A stretch of DNA of 22,844 nt. Origin: Desulfobacterales bacterium (GTDB taxonomy: Bacteria; Desulfobacterota; Desulfobacteria; Desulfobacterales; UBA2174_A). Where the stretch lies: assembly GCA_025454075.1 (NCBI GenBank), contig JALOPD010000026.1:1-22844 (forward strand), in the 5' to 3' direction. The position numbers were made by a program, and so were the translations under genes. Numbering within the stretch: position 1 is the first letter of the stretch; each line of letters begins with the position of its first letter. Below the pieces are notes generated by a model. It worked only from the letters and a program-made list of their open reading frames with translations. It made no database searches and was not told the DNA's origin. Below, one piece after another: positions 1-7,698 of the stretch.

Positions 1-2
1 AG

Positions 3-464
3 TCCGGAGAGCCGCTGGAAGTCTACAAGCATCCGGCCAACCGGTTCGTGGCCGGGTTCATCGGCTCCCCGGCCATGAACTTCATCGACGCCACCCTGGT
101 GCGGGAGCAGGGCGCCTATTTTGTCGCGGCGGAAGGCTTCAAGGTCAGGCTGCCCGAGGTGTTTTCATCAAAGATAGCGCCCTATGCCGGGCGGCCGGTC
201 GTCTTCGGCGTGCGGCCCGAGGACATGGCGGCGCAAGCGCCCGGGGCGGATAGCGGCAACGGCAACACCCTGGCCGCGCGTGCGGACGTGGTGGAAACCC
301 TGGGGGCGGAAACCTTTGTGTACCTGACCTGCGGGCCCCACTCCATCGTCGCCCGCATGGAGTCCCCGGAACGCCCGCTGGCCGTGGGTCAGGCGCTTCT
401 CGTCGAGCTGAAGATGCCCAAGACGCACCTGTTCGACCGGGAAACTTCCCAGACCATCGTTTGA
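3..464 (+). CDS. ABC transporter ATP-binding protein, MalK/UgpC type (C-terminal part)
   Basis: The reading frame is open from the window edge and ends with TGA at 462-464, leaving the last 153 residues of a protein whose N-terminal ATPase domain lies outside the window. The first residues (GEPLEVYKHPANRFVAGFIG, then SPAMNF) are the hallmark junction between the nucleotide-binding domain and the C-terminal TOBE/regulatory domain of MalK/UgpC/MsmK-type sugar importer ATPases. A second TOBE-like stretch (VFGVRPEDM) follows. In this family the TOBE domain contributes to dimer contacts and regulation of ATP hydrolysis at the inner membrane. A matching solute-binding protein and two MalF/MalG-like permeases follow directly, so this is very likely the ATPase of that importer. 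The Walker motifs cannot be checked here. Confidence 0.9.
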   Translation, partial: SGEPLEVYKHPANRFVAGFIGSPAMNFIDATLVREQGAYFVAAEGFKVRLPEVFSSKIAPYAGRPVVFGVRPEDMAAQAPGADSGNGNTLAARADVVETLGAETFVYLTCGPHSIVARMESPERPLAVGQALLVELKMPKTHLFDRETSQTIV

Positions 465-523
465 AGACCACGCAACCGGAGATGTGACCACCAACCAAGA
501 CCCATCAAGGAGGGAGGCGTACC

Positions 524-1825
524 ATGAGAAGGATTGCAAGCGTAGTGTCGATGGCCCTGCTGGGCGCCGTGATGATGTCCGCGACCGCTTTTGCCCAGGT
601 CGATTGGATGCAATTCAAGGGCACCGAGATCCGGTTCCTGATGAACAAACACCCGTTCACGACCTTTATCGAACCCAAAATCCCCGAGTTCGAAAAACTG
701 ACCGGCATCAAGGTCGTCTTCGAGGTCTTCCCGGAGGATCAATATCGCAACAAGCGCACCATCGAGCTGAACGCCGGGGGCAAGCTGGACGGCTACATGA
801 TCATGCCGGGCCAGGACGATCTGTACTACTGGAAGGCGGGCTGGCTGCAGCCGCTGGACGACTACATCAAGGACCCCAAGCTGACCGACGCCGGCTGGGA
901 CCCCAAGGACTTCTTCACGAGCTTCACCAAGGCCTCGACGGTCGACGGCAAGCAGATTGGCGTGGTCATCAACGCCGAGACGTCGCTGCTGTCCTATCGC
1001 AAGGACTTGTTTGACCAGTTCAAGGTCAAGGTCCCCACAACCATGAAAGAGCTTGAGGATACCGCCAAGTTCTTCCACGGCAAGGAGGTTGACGGCAAGA
1101 AGATGGTCGGCATCACCCTGCGCGGCAAGGGCGCCGCAGCCACCTCGCAGTGGGTGGACTTCCTCTACAGCTTCGGCGGGTCCTGGACCAATGCCCAGGG
1201 CAAGTCGAACCTGGCGGCCCCCGGCAGCATCGCGGCCTTCAAGTTCTACGGCGACATCCTGAGAAATTTCGGTCCCGAAGGCGGCACCATGCTGCACTGG
1301 GCCGAGAGCACCTCCGTCTTCATGGAAGGCAAGACCGCCATGATCTACGACGCCAACGTGTTCAAGTCGCTTTACGAGAACCCCAAGGAATCCAAGGTCG
1401 CCGGCAAAGTCGGGTATGCCGTGATCCCGGCCGGCCCGGCCGGCAGCGTGCCCCACGTCTCCAACTGGAGCCTGTCCATCAACAAGAACAGCGACCCCAA
1501 GCGCCAGAAGGCCGCCTGGCTGTTCATCCAGTGGGCCACCAACAAACCAAACGCCCTGGGCGCGCTGCTGGCCGGCGTCCCGGCGGGCCGGGCCTCCGCC
1601 TGGGACTCCGCGGAATACAAGGCCGGAGACAAGCAGCCGGACTGGACGGCCGGCACCAAGAAGTCTTTTGAGCTCGGCCAGCCCCAGTGGAACCCGCCCG
1701 TCATCAACGTGCCCGAAATCCGCGATATCACCGGCCAGGTGATCGTGGACGCCATCCAGGGCAAGGACGTGGCCGAGTCGGCCAAAAAAGCAGCCGAGCT
1801 GATGGACAAGAAAATGGAGATATAG
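524..1825 (+). CDS. ABC transporter solute-binding protein, family 1 (sugar type)
   Basis: A 433-residue periplasmic solute-binding protein. The ATG at 524 follows a strong ribosome site (aaggaggg) and starts a Sec signal peptide: MRR, a hydrophobic stretch, then a likely cleavage after AFA near residue 24. The mature part has the pattern of extracellular solute-binding protein family 1: an N-terminal strand (GTEIRFLMNKHPF), FEKLTGIKVVFEVFPEDQY, and a late NWSLSINKNS / AAWLFIQWATN segment. It should capture a sugar or sugar-like ligand and deliver it to the MalF/MalG-type permeases that follow at 2012 and 2927. It lies 59 bp after the ATPase gene, in the same operon. The substrate cannot be told from sequence; the nearby HAD phosphatase hints at a carbohydrate or polyol but does not settle it. 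Confidence 0.9.
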   Translation: MRRIASVVSMALLGAVMMSATAFAQVDWMQFKGTEIRFLMNKHPFTTFIEPKIPEFEKLTGIKVVFEVFPEDQYRNKRTIELNAGGKLDGYMIMPGQDDLYYWKAGWLQPLDDYIKDPKLTDAGWDPKDFFTSFTKASTVDGKQIGVVINAETSLLSYRKDLFDQFKVKVPTTMKELEDTAKFFHGKEVDGKKMVGITLRGKGAAATSQWVDFLYSFGGSWTNAQGKSNLAAPGSIAAFKFYGDILRNFGPEGGTMLHWAESTSVFMEGKTAMIYDANVFKSLYENPKESKVAGKVGYAVIPAGPAGSVPHVSNWSLSINKNSDPKRQKAAWLFIQWATNKPNALGALLAGVPAGRASAWDSAEYKAGDKQPDWTAGTKKSFELGQPQWNPPVINVPEIRDITGQVIVDAIQGKDVAESAKKAAELMDKKMEI

Positions 1826-1848
1826 ACTGGCTGTGACCTTTCAACCCT

Positions 1849-1922
1849 GTGGGAGCGGCATCTTGCCGCGACAGGAAGCACCTTCCTCGTCGATTGCCGT
1901 CTTGGCTGGAAGCCACTCCCAC
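1849..1922. repeat. REP-like inverted pair (REPIN-type) inside the sugar transporter operon
   Basis: The gap between the binding-protein and permease genes holds two REP-like units in inverted orientation. The left unit starts GTGGGAGCGGCATCTTGCCGC (from 1849) and contains the perfect hairpin GCGGCA-TCT-TGCCGC. The right unit, read on the minus strand, starts GTGGGAGTGGCTTCCAGCCA (from 1922) with the hairpin TGGCT-TCC-AGCCA. Both share the GTGGGAG head, as REP sequences mobilised by RAYT transposases often do. A RAYT remnant exists at 9685-9813. In an mRNA the pair would form a long fold-back and could stabilise or attenuate the transcript between highly expressed binding protein and permeases. 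That role is inference. Confidence 0.6.
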
Positions 1923-2011
1923 CGAAGCAAGAGCTTCATTAACCGGGGGTCATCCGGGAAAGACCCCGGCCGAAGACCCGTTGCGGGATCGCCAGGACAC
2001 GAGCCCCTCGC

Positions 2012-2905
2012 ATGAACCACACCCTCAGCGCCGCCAGCCGCTTCGTGGATCGACGCCAGTCGCTGGTTTATCCGGCGCCGGCGGTGATCGTGCTGTTTCT
2101 GATCGTGGTGCTGCCCATCGCCTTCAACCTGTATCTCGCCTTCACCAAGTGGACCGTGGGCCTGGGCCAGCCGCGATTCATCGGCCTGGACAACTTCGTC
2201 GAGCTGGTCACCGATGAGCGCGTCTGGAACGGGGTCAAGGTGATGGTGGTTTTCAGCGGCCTGAGCCTTGGCCTTGAGCTGGTGCTGGGGCTTCTCATCG
2301 CCCTGTACTTCAACCGCGAATTCAGGGGCAGCGAGGCCGTCCAGGCCATCTACATTTTCCCGTTTGCCGCGACCCCGGTGGCCGTAGCCCTGATCTGGCG
2401 GGTCATGCTCAACCCCGAGATCGGGGTGCTGAACTACCTGCTGCGCAGCATCGGCCTTCCGGGCAGCCTGTGGGTGAGCAGCGAACACACGGCGGTCCTG
2501 TCGCTGGTGATGGTGGATGTGTGGAAGTGGACCCCCATGATCACCCTCATCGTGCTGGCGGGGCTCAAATCCCTGCCGCCGGACCCCTATGAAGCCGCCC
2601 GCATCGACGGGGCCAACGCGCTGCAGATCTTCTGGTACATCACCCTGCCCCTGATCCGGCCGGTGCTGATTGCCGCCCTGATGCTGCGCTCCCTGGACAA
2701 CCTGAAGGAATTCGACATGATCTACACCATCACGCAGGGCGGGCCGGGTATCGCCTCCGAGACCCTGTACCTGTATTCCTATCAGGTCGGGTTCGGCTTC
2801 TTCAAGGCCGGCTACGGCTCGGCCCTCATGGTGGTGGTGTTCATGATCGTGCTGGTGTTCAACGTGGTCATGAACCGGATGCGGCTCAGCGCACTGGACC
2901 GCTGA
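2012..2905 (+). CDS. Sugar ABC transporter permease, MalF/UgpA type
   Basis: A 297-residue inner-membrane permease with six predicted hydrophobic segments, the first at about residues 24-44 (AVIVLFLIVVLPIAFNLYLA). The cytoplasmic EAA loop that docks on the ATPase is clear: EAARIDGANALQIFWYITLP from residue 194. Length and layout fit the MalF/UgpA/LacF group of carbohydrate importers (BPD_transp_1 domain) without the extra periplasmic domain of E. coli MalF. It is the first of two permeases, 21 bp before the second. The chosen ATG at 2012 has no strong Shine-Dalgarno sequence. It follows the REP-like pair, which separates it from the solute-binding protein gene. Confidence 0.93.
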   Translation: MNHTLSAASRFVDRRQSLVYPAPAVIVLFLIVVLPIAFNLYLAFTKWTVGLGQPRFIGLDNFVELVTDERVWNGVKVMVVFSGLSLGLELVLGLLIALYFNREFRGSEAVQAIYIFPFAATPVAVALIWRVMLNPEIGVLNYLLRSIGLPGSLWVSSEHTAVLSLVMVDVWKWTPMITLIVLAGLKSLPPDPYEAARIDGANALQIFWYITLPLIRPVLIAALMLRSLDNLKEFDMIYTITQGGPGIASETLYLYSYQVGFGFFKAGYGSALMVVVFMIVLVFNVVMNRMRLSALDR

Positions 2906-2926
2906 CCGCGTGGCACGCGAGGGACG

Positions 2927-3754
2927 ATGAGAAAACGAACCGCCATCAAGACCGCCCGGTCCGCTCTCTTCTACGCGGGCGCCGCCGCCCTGTGCGTCGG
3001 GCCGCTGTTTGTTTTTGTTTGGATGATCATGACCGGTCTTAAGACCGGCGTGCAGAACATCACCTACCCGCCGGAGTTCCTTTTCACGCCCACCCTCGAA
3101 AACTTCCAGGCGGTGTTCCAGCAGCACCATTTTTTCAGATACCTGATGAACAGTCTCATCATCGCCACCCTGGCCACGGGGCTTTCGCTGGTGCTGGGGC
3201 TGCCGGCGGCCTATTCCATCGCCAAGTACCGGCAGGGCAGGATCGGGATGATCATCCTGCTCGCCCGGATGACCCCCTTCGTGAGCTACCTGCTGCCCTG
3301 GTACATCATTTTCCGGTACCTGAAACTGATCGACACCTACACGGCGCTGACCCTGACCCACCTGATCATCACCCTGCCCATGGTGGCCTGGCTCATGGTC
3401 GCCTTTTTCGAAAGCGTGCCGGCCGAACTGGAAGACGCGGCCATGATCGACGGCTGCTCCCGCTTGAAAAGCTTCCTCATCATCGTGCTGCCCCTGGTCC
3501 GAAACGGCATCGCCACCTCGGCCATCATGGCCTTCATTTTCTCCTGGAACCAGTTCCTTTTCTCGCTGATCCTCTCCGGCCCGCAGACCAAAACCGTGCC
3601 GGTGGCCGTCTACAACTTCATATCCTACGGCAAGATCGACTGGGCCGGCATCGGTGCGGCCGCCACCCTGATCGTCCTTCCGGTCTCGGTGTTCGCTTTC
3701 TTCGTGCGCAAGACCATCGTGCAGGGGCTGACGATGGGGGCGTTGAAGGATTGA
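2927..3754 (+). CDS. Sugar ABC transporter permease, MalG/UgpE type
   Basis: A 275-residue inner-membrane permease, partner of the MalF-like protein. The start ATG at 2927 follows a gaggg ribosome site. After a short basic N-terminus there is a first membrane segment (about residues 15-35), a TLENFQAVF stretch typical of MalG-like proteins, and further segments. The EAA loop is at residue 169 onward (EDAAMIDGCSRLKSFLIIVLP). It ends with the usual KTIVQGLTMGALKD tail, in which the MalG family C-terminus contacts the ATPase. It completes the importer (ATPase, binding protein, two permeases). The substrate is unknown; a MalK/UgpC-type carbohydrate or polyol importer is the safest reading. Confidence 0.93.
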   Translation: MRKRTAIKTARSALFYAGAAALCVGPLFVFVWMIMTGLKTGVQNITYPPEFLFTPTLENFQAVFQQHHFFRYLMNSLIIATLATGLSLVLGLPAAYSIAKYRQGRIGMIILLARMTPFVSYLLPWYIIFRYLKLIDTYTALTLTHLIITLPMVAWLMVAFFESVPAELEDAAMIDGCSRLKSFLIIVLPLVRNGIATSAIMAFIFSWNQFLFSLILSGPQTKTVPVAVYNFISYGKIDWAGIGAAATLIVLPVSVFAFFVRKTIVQGLTMGALKD

Positions 3755-3779
3755 TAGTAGTTATTTGGTTGTTGGGTTG

Positions 3780-3840
3780 TTTGGGTATTTGGAAAAAGCA
3801 ATCCGAACACCCAAACACCAAACACCAAACACCAAACACC
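3780..3840. repeat. CCAAACA 7-bp tandem repeat with fold-back arm
   Basis: Four perfect copies of CCAAACA lie at 3811-3838, plus a partial CC. They are preceded by a T/G-rich mirror stretch. The arm TTTGGGTATTTGG (3780-3792) can pair with CCGAACACCCAAA (3803-3815) at 11 of 13 positions around a 10-nt loop. The element fills the gap between the MalG-like gene and the HAD gene and ends one base before the HAD start codon, so it replaces any normal ribosome site. It may act as a transcript end or attenuator, or it may be a slippage-prone spacer. Neither is proven. Confidence 0.7.
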
Positions 3841-3841
3841 T

Positions 3842-4600
3842 ATGGTAGCCCTTTCAGTAAACTCAAAAATCATCCAAGACGTGGGCCTCGTGATCTTCGA
3901 CAAGGACGGGACCCTCATCGAGCTCTACCACTACTGGTCGCAGATGGTTGCGCTGCGCGCCCGGCTCATCTGCGAGGCGCTGGGCCTGGGCCCGGGCCTT
4001 CAAGCCGGCCTTCGCTGGGCGCTGGGGGTGGATGAGAAGACGGGACGCCTCAGGCCCGAGGGGCCGGTCGGCTTGAAGAAGCGCGAGATCGTGATCAAGG
4101 CCGCCACGGACTACCTCGAAGAGATCGGCCGCAGAGACACGCTGCGGTTCTGCGAGCAGGCCTTCGAGCAGGCCGACGAGATCTCAAGCCGCGACCTTGG
4201 CGGATTCATCCGGCCGATCCAGGGAGCGGTGCCCCTGATGAGGGCGCTGCACGATCGCGGATGCCGCGTTGCGCTGGCAACGGTCGACGTCAGCCGGCGC
4301 GCCCGGCTTGCCATGGAATTCATGGGCGCAAGCGAAACGCTCGATCTCATCGTCGGCGGGGAAGAGGTGTCCCGCTCGAAACCCGACCCCGAGATGATCC
4401 AGATCATCCTCGACCGTCTGGGGATTCCTCCATTGCAGGCCGTCATGGTCGGCGACGCCCTTAACGACGTTCAGATGGGCCTCAACGCCGGCCTCAAGGC
4501 CTCCATCGGCGTGCTGACAGGCTTAGCAACGGCCGAGCAGATGCGGGGTTTAACTTCTTATGTCGCCCAGGACGTGTCGGAGATCGCAGTAGTGTTGTAA
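3842..4600 (+). CDS. HAD-family phosphatase (phosphoglycolate phosphatase-like)
   Basis: A 252-residue haloacid-dehalogenase superfamily hydrolase. All four motifs are visible: motif I FDKDGTL with nucleophile D20 and acid D22; motif II at LATVDVS, where T or S is expected; motif III lysine in SKPDPEMI; motif IV VGDALNDVQMG with the metal-binding acidic pair. A helical cap lies between motifs I and II, as in class I phosphoglycolate phosphatase/beta-phosphoglucomutase relatives. The likely reaction is hydrolysis of a small phosphate monoester in the cytoplasm. Its position after a sugar importer suggests a sugar or polyol phosphate as substrate (inference). The ATG at 3842 directly abuts the CCAAACA repeat and has no Shine-Dalgarno sequence. 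A GTG a little downstream is possible, but the extra residues look normal. Confidence 0.82.
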   Translation: MVALSVNSKIIQDVGLVIFDKDGTLIELYHYWSQMVALRARLICEALGLGPGLQAGLRWALGVDEKTGRLRPEGPVGLKKREIVIKAATDYLEEIGRRDTLRFCEQAFEQADEISSRDLGGFIRPIQGAVPLMRALHDRGCRVALATVDVSRRARLAMEFMGASETLDLIVGGEEVSRSKPDPEMIQIILDRLGIPPLQAVMVGDALNDVQMGLNAGLKASIGVLTGLATAEQMRGLTSYVAQDVSEIAVVL

Positions 4601-4622
4601 AATGCCCGCATGACCACCTTTT

Positions 4623-4709
4623 TTGCTTGAGTCAAGCAAGGATCGTTGCTTGATCCAAGCAGCGCTGTTCAAGCAAAATTCATCCTGCGACCCCTTCCTG
4701 CTTGCTTGA
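4623..4709. repeat. Cluster of TTGCTTGA / TCAAGCAA repeats
   Basis: A short region between the HAD gene and the toxin-antitoxin promoter carries TTGCTTGA three times (4623, 4646, 4702) and TCAAGCAA twice (4632, 4669), plus a partial CCAAGCA (4655). The first pair forms a perfect 17-nt palindrome, TTGCTTGAGTCAAGCAA (4623-4639). A small GGATC...GATCC inverted repeat (4640-4656) surrounds the second copy. The cluster ends 18 bp upstream of the -35 box at 4728. It could be an array of operator half-sites or a hairpin-rich transcript end for the upstream operon. Confidence 0.6.
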
Positions 4710-4727
4710 CTCCCCTATCCATACGCC

Positions 4728-4757
4728 TTGACAGGGCCTTTTCAAAGTAACTATAAT
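4728..4757 (+). promoter_or_regulatory. Consensus sigma70 promoter of the toxin-antitoxin pair
   Basis: A perfect -35 TTGACA (4728-4733) and a perfect -10 TATAAT (4752-4757) are separated by 18 bp. Transcription would start near 4764, about 40 bp before the antitoxin ATG at 4806. A match to both full hexamers is unusual and fits an autorepressed toxin-antitoxin operon, in which a strong promoter is held down by the antitoxin complex. Confidence 0.8.
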
Positions 4758-4778
4758 GACCACATTCAACTGTGATCA
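4757..4778. promoter_or_regulatory. Operator-like inverted repeat overlapping the -10/start site
   Basis: TGACCACA (4757-4764) and TGTGATCA (4771-4778) form an inverted repeat with one mismatch around a 6-bp spacer. It begins on the last base of the -10 box and covers the expected transcription start. The perfect palindrome GTGATCAC (4772-4779) overlaps its right arm. This is where a Phd-type antitoxin would be expected to bind for autoregulation; binding itself is inferred. Confidence 0.5.
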
Positions 4779-4805
4779 CTTTTTGACTTGCGCCGGGAGG
4801 CATTG

Positions 4806-5093
4806 ATGCGAAACACCAGCGTAGGGATCCGGGATGCGAAGATCCATCTCAGTCGCTACTTGAAGCTCGTTCAAGAGGGGAACGAGGTGGTTATAACAGA
4901 TCACGGCAGGCCGGTGGGTAAAATCGTGGCAATAGATGCCAGAGACTTGCCCTTGCAGGACCGCATTGATCGCATGGTGGCGCAAGGGGTGCTGGAGCCT
5001 TTTGCCGGCGATCGCATGCGAAAATTACCGCCGGCCCTTCCGGTTCCGCAGAGCGCAGCTCAGAGATTGCTTCAGGAGGACCGCGATGCCTGA
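4806..5093 (+). CDS. Antitoxin, Phd/YefM family
   Basis: A 95-residue antitoxin. The N-terminal half has the Phd/YefM DNA-binding pattern: SVGIRDAKIHLSRYLKLVQEG, then NEVVITDHGRPVGKIVAI. The C-terminal tail, rich in charged residues and proline, would wrap the toxin. The ATG at 4806 is chosen because gggagg sits 5 bp before it; an upstream in-frame TTG at 4788 lacks a ribosome site. The gene overlaps the toxin gene by 8 bp (ATGCCTGA), a classic translational coupling. It neutralises the PIN ribonuclease and probably represses the promoter at 4728-4757 through the palindrome at 4757-4778. Confidence 0.9.
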   Translation: MRNTSVGIRDAKIHLSRYLKLVQEGNEVVITDHGRPVGKIVAIDARDLPLQDRIDRMVAQGVLEPFAGDRMRKLPPALPVPQSAAQRLLQEDRDA

Positions 5094-5505
5094 CTTGCCG
5101 GAAGTCCTATACTGGGATTCCTCTGCGGTCATATCTGCCCTTTTCAGGGACGCTAACACAAAGAGGGCGAAAACTGCCGCCGAAAGGGAAGTGCTGCATC
5201 TCCTCACCACCCTGGCATACGCTGAGGTGGCTGCTGTCCTTTCGCGCATGAGGCGAGAGAACATGCTGACGGAGATCCTTTTCCAGTCCGCGCATGAAGT
5301 GCTGGACCGGGGTCCTTGGCGCCGCATCTCGGTTTCCCCCGGATGGGCGATTATTGGGGATTTGGCGAAGAAACATTCTCTGCGAGGAGCCGATCTCTGG
5401 CACCTTGCCGCCGCGGTATCCTTGACGGATGAGTTCCCGGAGCTTTCGTTGCTGACGTTCGACCAGCAGCTCCTGACGGCAGCGAAAATTGAGAGGCTTT
5501 GCTGA
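5086..5505 (+). CDS. PIN-domain ribonuclease toxin (VapC-like)
   Basis: A 139-residue PIN-domain protein. The acidic residues that bind the metal are in place: D11 (YWDSSA), E47 (AYAEVA), D103 (RGADLWHLAAA) and D126 (LTFDQQL). VapC-type toxins are Mg2+-dependent ribonucleases that cut tRNA or rRNA and stop growth. The ATG at 5086 follows AGGAGG at 5074-5079 and overlaps the antitoxin stop. The same frame is open further upstream, but inside the antitoxin gene, so the longer version is rejected. The gene looks intact. No other gene follows closely in the same operon. Confidence 0.9.
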   Translation: MPDLPEVLYWDSSAVISALFRDANTKRAKTAAEREVLHLLTTLAYAEVAAVLSRMRRENMLTEILFQSAHEVLDRGPWRRISVSPGWAIIGDLAKKHSLRGADLWHLAAAVSLTDEFPELSLLTFDQQLLTAAKIERLC

Positions 5506-5635
5506 AGAATAGCTTTCGGCTATGCTTGGCGGCACGGTGTGTCCACGCAGAGCCATTGGACGGCGGGGCAGCATCCGAACGTTGCCGTTATACTCTATGA
5601 GTCGCGGGCATTGCCGGACAACGAAGAAGGGCATC

Positions 5636-6523
5636 ATGGCGGACACCTGCGTCGAAACCAACGTTCTGGATGAACTGCTGCAGCTGCTGAAGCTGGAGCA
5701 GATCGAGGAGAACATTTTTCGCGGCCAGAGCCAAGATCTCGGCTTCGGCAACGTCTACGGCGGCCAGGTGCTGGGCCAGGCGCTGTCGGCCGCCTACCAG
5801 ACCGTGCCGCCGGAGCGCCGCGTCCACAGCCTGCATTCCTATTTTCTCAGGCCGGGGGACGCCCGCCGGCCAATCGTCTACAACGTCGACTGCATCCGCG
5901 ACGGCAAGAGCTTCACCACCCGCAGGGTCGTGGCCGTCCAGAAGGGCCGTCCGATTTTCAATCTGGCGGCCTCCTTTCAAATCGACGAATCCGGGTTCGA
6001 ACACCAGGACCAAGCGCCCTCCGTGGCGGGTCCCGATGGACTGGCTTCGGAGATAGAGTTGGCAGGCCTGATCGCCGACCAGATCCCCGTCCCCATCCGC
6101 GACAAATTCCTTTGCCGGCGGCCGATCGAGGTCCGGCCGGTGAACCCCATGAATCCCTTTGCGCCGGAGAAGCGCGAGCCGGTGCGGTACAACTGGGTCA
6201 AGGCGATTGACACGATGCCGGACGATCCGGCGATTCATCAGTACCTGCTCGCCTACGCATCCGATTACGGCCTGGTGGTGACATCGCTTTACCCCCACGG
6301 CCAGAGCTTCTGGCAGCCGGCCATGCAGGTCGCGAGCCTCGACCACGCCATGTGGTTCCACCGGCCGTTTCGCATGGACGAGTGGCTGCTCTACGCGATG
6401 CAGAGCCCCAACGCCTGCAAGGCCCGTGGCCTGGCCTTCGGAAAGGTCTACAACCGCGAAGGGATGCTGGTGGCCTCGGTGGCCCAGGAAGGGCTGATCC
6501 GCTATCGCCCACCGAAGAGCTGA
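5636..6523 (+). CDS. tesB: Acyl-CoA thioesterase II
   Basis: A 295-residue double-hotdog thioesterase that hydrolyses acyl-CoA to free acid and CoA in the cytoplasm. It matches E. coli TesB along its whole length: [43 protein letters not shown], then [12 protein letters not shown] and [13 protein letters not shown]. The catalytic triad of TesB (Asp204, Thr228, Gln278) corresponds here to D210, S234 and Q284 with identical spacing; the Thr is replaced by Ser, which keeps the hydroxyl. The ATG at 5636 is preferred because it gives the family's N-terminus and follows a purine-rich gaagaaggg. The longer frame from 5522 would add residues unlike the family. It ends 43 bp before the dehydrogenase start and may share its transcript. 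Confidence 0.93.
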   Translation: MADTCVETNVLDELLQLLKLEQIEENIFRGQSQDLGFGNVYGGQVLGQALSAAYQTVPPERRVHSLHSYFLRPGDARRPIVYNVDCIRDGKSFTTRRVVAVQKGRPIFNLAASFQIDESGFEHQDQAPSVAGPDGLASEIELAGLIADQIPVPIRDKFLCRRPIEVRPVNPMNPFAPEKREPVRYNWVKAIDTMPDDPAIHQYLLAYASDYGLVVTSLYPHGQSFWQPAMQVASLDHAMWFHRPFRMDEWLLYAMQSPNACKARGLAFGKVYNREGMLVASVAQEGLIRYRPPKS

Positions 6524-6566
6524 GATGATGGTAAAATCGAAGTCTACTTTGAAAAAAAAGGCTTGC

Positions 6567-7574
6567 ATGAAAATCACCATCCTCGACGACTATTTCGACA
6601 CCGTCCGCACCCTCCCGTGTTTTGAAAAACTGGCCGGGCACGAAGTGACGGCCTGGAACGACCACGTTCAGGACATCGACGCCCTGGCCGCACGCCTCCT
6701 GGACACGGAGGCGCTCGTGCTGATCCGCGAGCGCACCCAAATCCGGGAGCCGCTGCTCGAGCGGCTCGGTGCGCTCCGCCTCATCAGCCAGCGCAGTGTC
6801 TACCCCCACATCGACATCGAGGCGTGCACGCGGCGCGGGGTCATCGTATCTTCCAATATGCATGCCGGCAGCCCGTGCCATGCCGCGGCCGAGCTCACCT
6901 GGGGCCTGATCATCGCGGCCCTGCGCCGGATCCCCCAGCAGATGGCCGCGCTCCGCACCGGGACCTGGCAGATCGGGGTTGGCAACAGCCTGCGCGGCAA
7001 GACTCTGGGGATCTACGGGTACGGGAGGATCGGTGCGATCGTAGCCGGCTATGGAAGAGCGTTCGGCATGCACGTGCTGGTGTGGGCGCGTGAGGCATCG
7101 CTGGAGCGCGCGCGACGGGATGGGTACGCGGTCGCGCGGAGCAAGCGCGAGTTCTTCGAGTGCGCCGACGTAGTCTCCCTGCACATGCGGCTGGTCAAGG
7201 AAACCGGGGGGATCGTCACGCGGGATGACCTGGCCTGCATGAAACCCAGTGCCCTGCTGGTCAACACCAGCCGGGCGCCGCTCATCGAACCGGGGGCCCT
7301 GGTCGAAGCGTTACGCGCCGGCCGGCCGGGCATGGCCGCGGTCGACGTTTACGAAGAGGAGCCCCTGCGCGACCCCGGCCACCCGCTGCTGAAGTTGGAA
7401 AACGCCGTGTGCACGCCGCACATCGGCTACGTGACCCGCGACGAGTACGACCTCCAGTTTTCGGACATCTTCGATCAGATCACCGCTTATGCGGCGGGTA
7501 CCCCCATCAACGTAGTGAACCCGAACGCCGTTGAGGTATTGAAGGGACGGCGCGCCTCGATGCACAGCGCATAG
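6567..7574 (+). CDS. D-2-hydroxyacid dehydrogenase (SerA/LdhA superfamily)
   Basis: A 335-residue NAD-dependent D-isomer-specific 2-hydroxyacid dehydrogenase, converting a D-2-hydroxyacid to the 2-oxoacid or the reverse. The nucleotide-binding glycine motif is GYGRIG at residues 151-156. Catalytic residues follow in the usual order: R236 in [10 protein letters not shown], a Glu near 264 in DVYEEEPL, and H285 in TPHIGY. There is no C-terminal ACT domain, so it is not a long-form phosphoglycerate dehydrogenase. The start ATG at 6567 gives the family N-terminus (MKITILDDY). An in-frame ATG at 6525 would add a lysine-rich extension. The physiological substrate is not evident. A FAD-linked 2-hydroxyacid oxidase of a different family lies at 16582. 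Confidence 0.9.
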   Translation: MKITILDDYFDTVRTLPCFEKLAGHEVTAWNDHVQDIDALAARLLDTEALVLIRERTQIREPLLERLGALRLISQRSVYPHIDIEACTRRGVIVSSNMHAGSPCHAAAELTWGLIIAALRRIPQQMAALRTGTWQIGVGNSLRGKTLGIYGYGRIGAIVAGYGRAFGMHVLVWAREASLERARRDGYAVARSKREFFECADVVSLHMRLVKETGGIVTRDDLACMKPSALLVNTSRAPLIEPGALVEALRAGRPGMAAVDVYEEEPLRDPGHPLLKLENAVCTPHIGYVTRDEYDLQFSDIFDQITAYAAGTPINVVNPNAVEVLKGRRASMHSA

Positions 7575-7698
7575 TCGAGCTTCTTTTCGTTTTTTTGATA
7601 GATTGACCCACAACGCTTTCTTGTCTACAATGTCTTTGTCATCGCAGAGGCGACCTTATCGTTCCCTCCCATCAGTTGCCGCCTATAGGAGAAACAGA

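Noticed and set aside
1841..3361. 506-codon minus-strand open frame rich in His, Gln and Asp
   Set aside because: It is the reverse shadow of the two permease genes, whose motifs and ribosome sites are clear on the + strand.
3811..3840. CRISPR-like array
   Set aside because: The 7-bp units are contiguous without spacers; it is a simple tandem repeat.
4788..4805. Upstream TTG start for the antitoxin
   Set aside because: It would overlap the ribosome site gggagg that serves the ATG at 4806, and the added residues are outside the Phd pattern.
5556..5594. Promoter TTGGAC / TATACT before tesB
   Set aside because: The 27-bp spacing is far outside the usual range; only the TATACT box by itself is suggestive.
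5588..6580. 330-codon minus-strand open frame
   Set aside because: It is antisense to the well-supported TesB gene and has no family signature.
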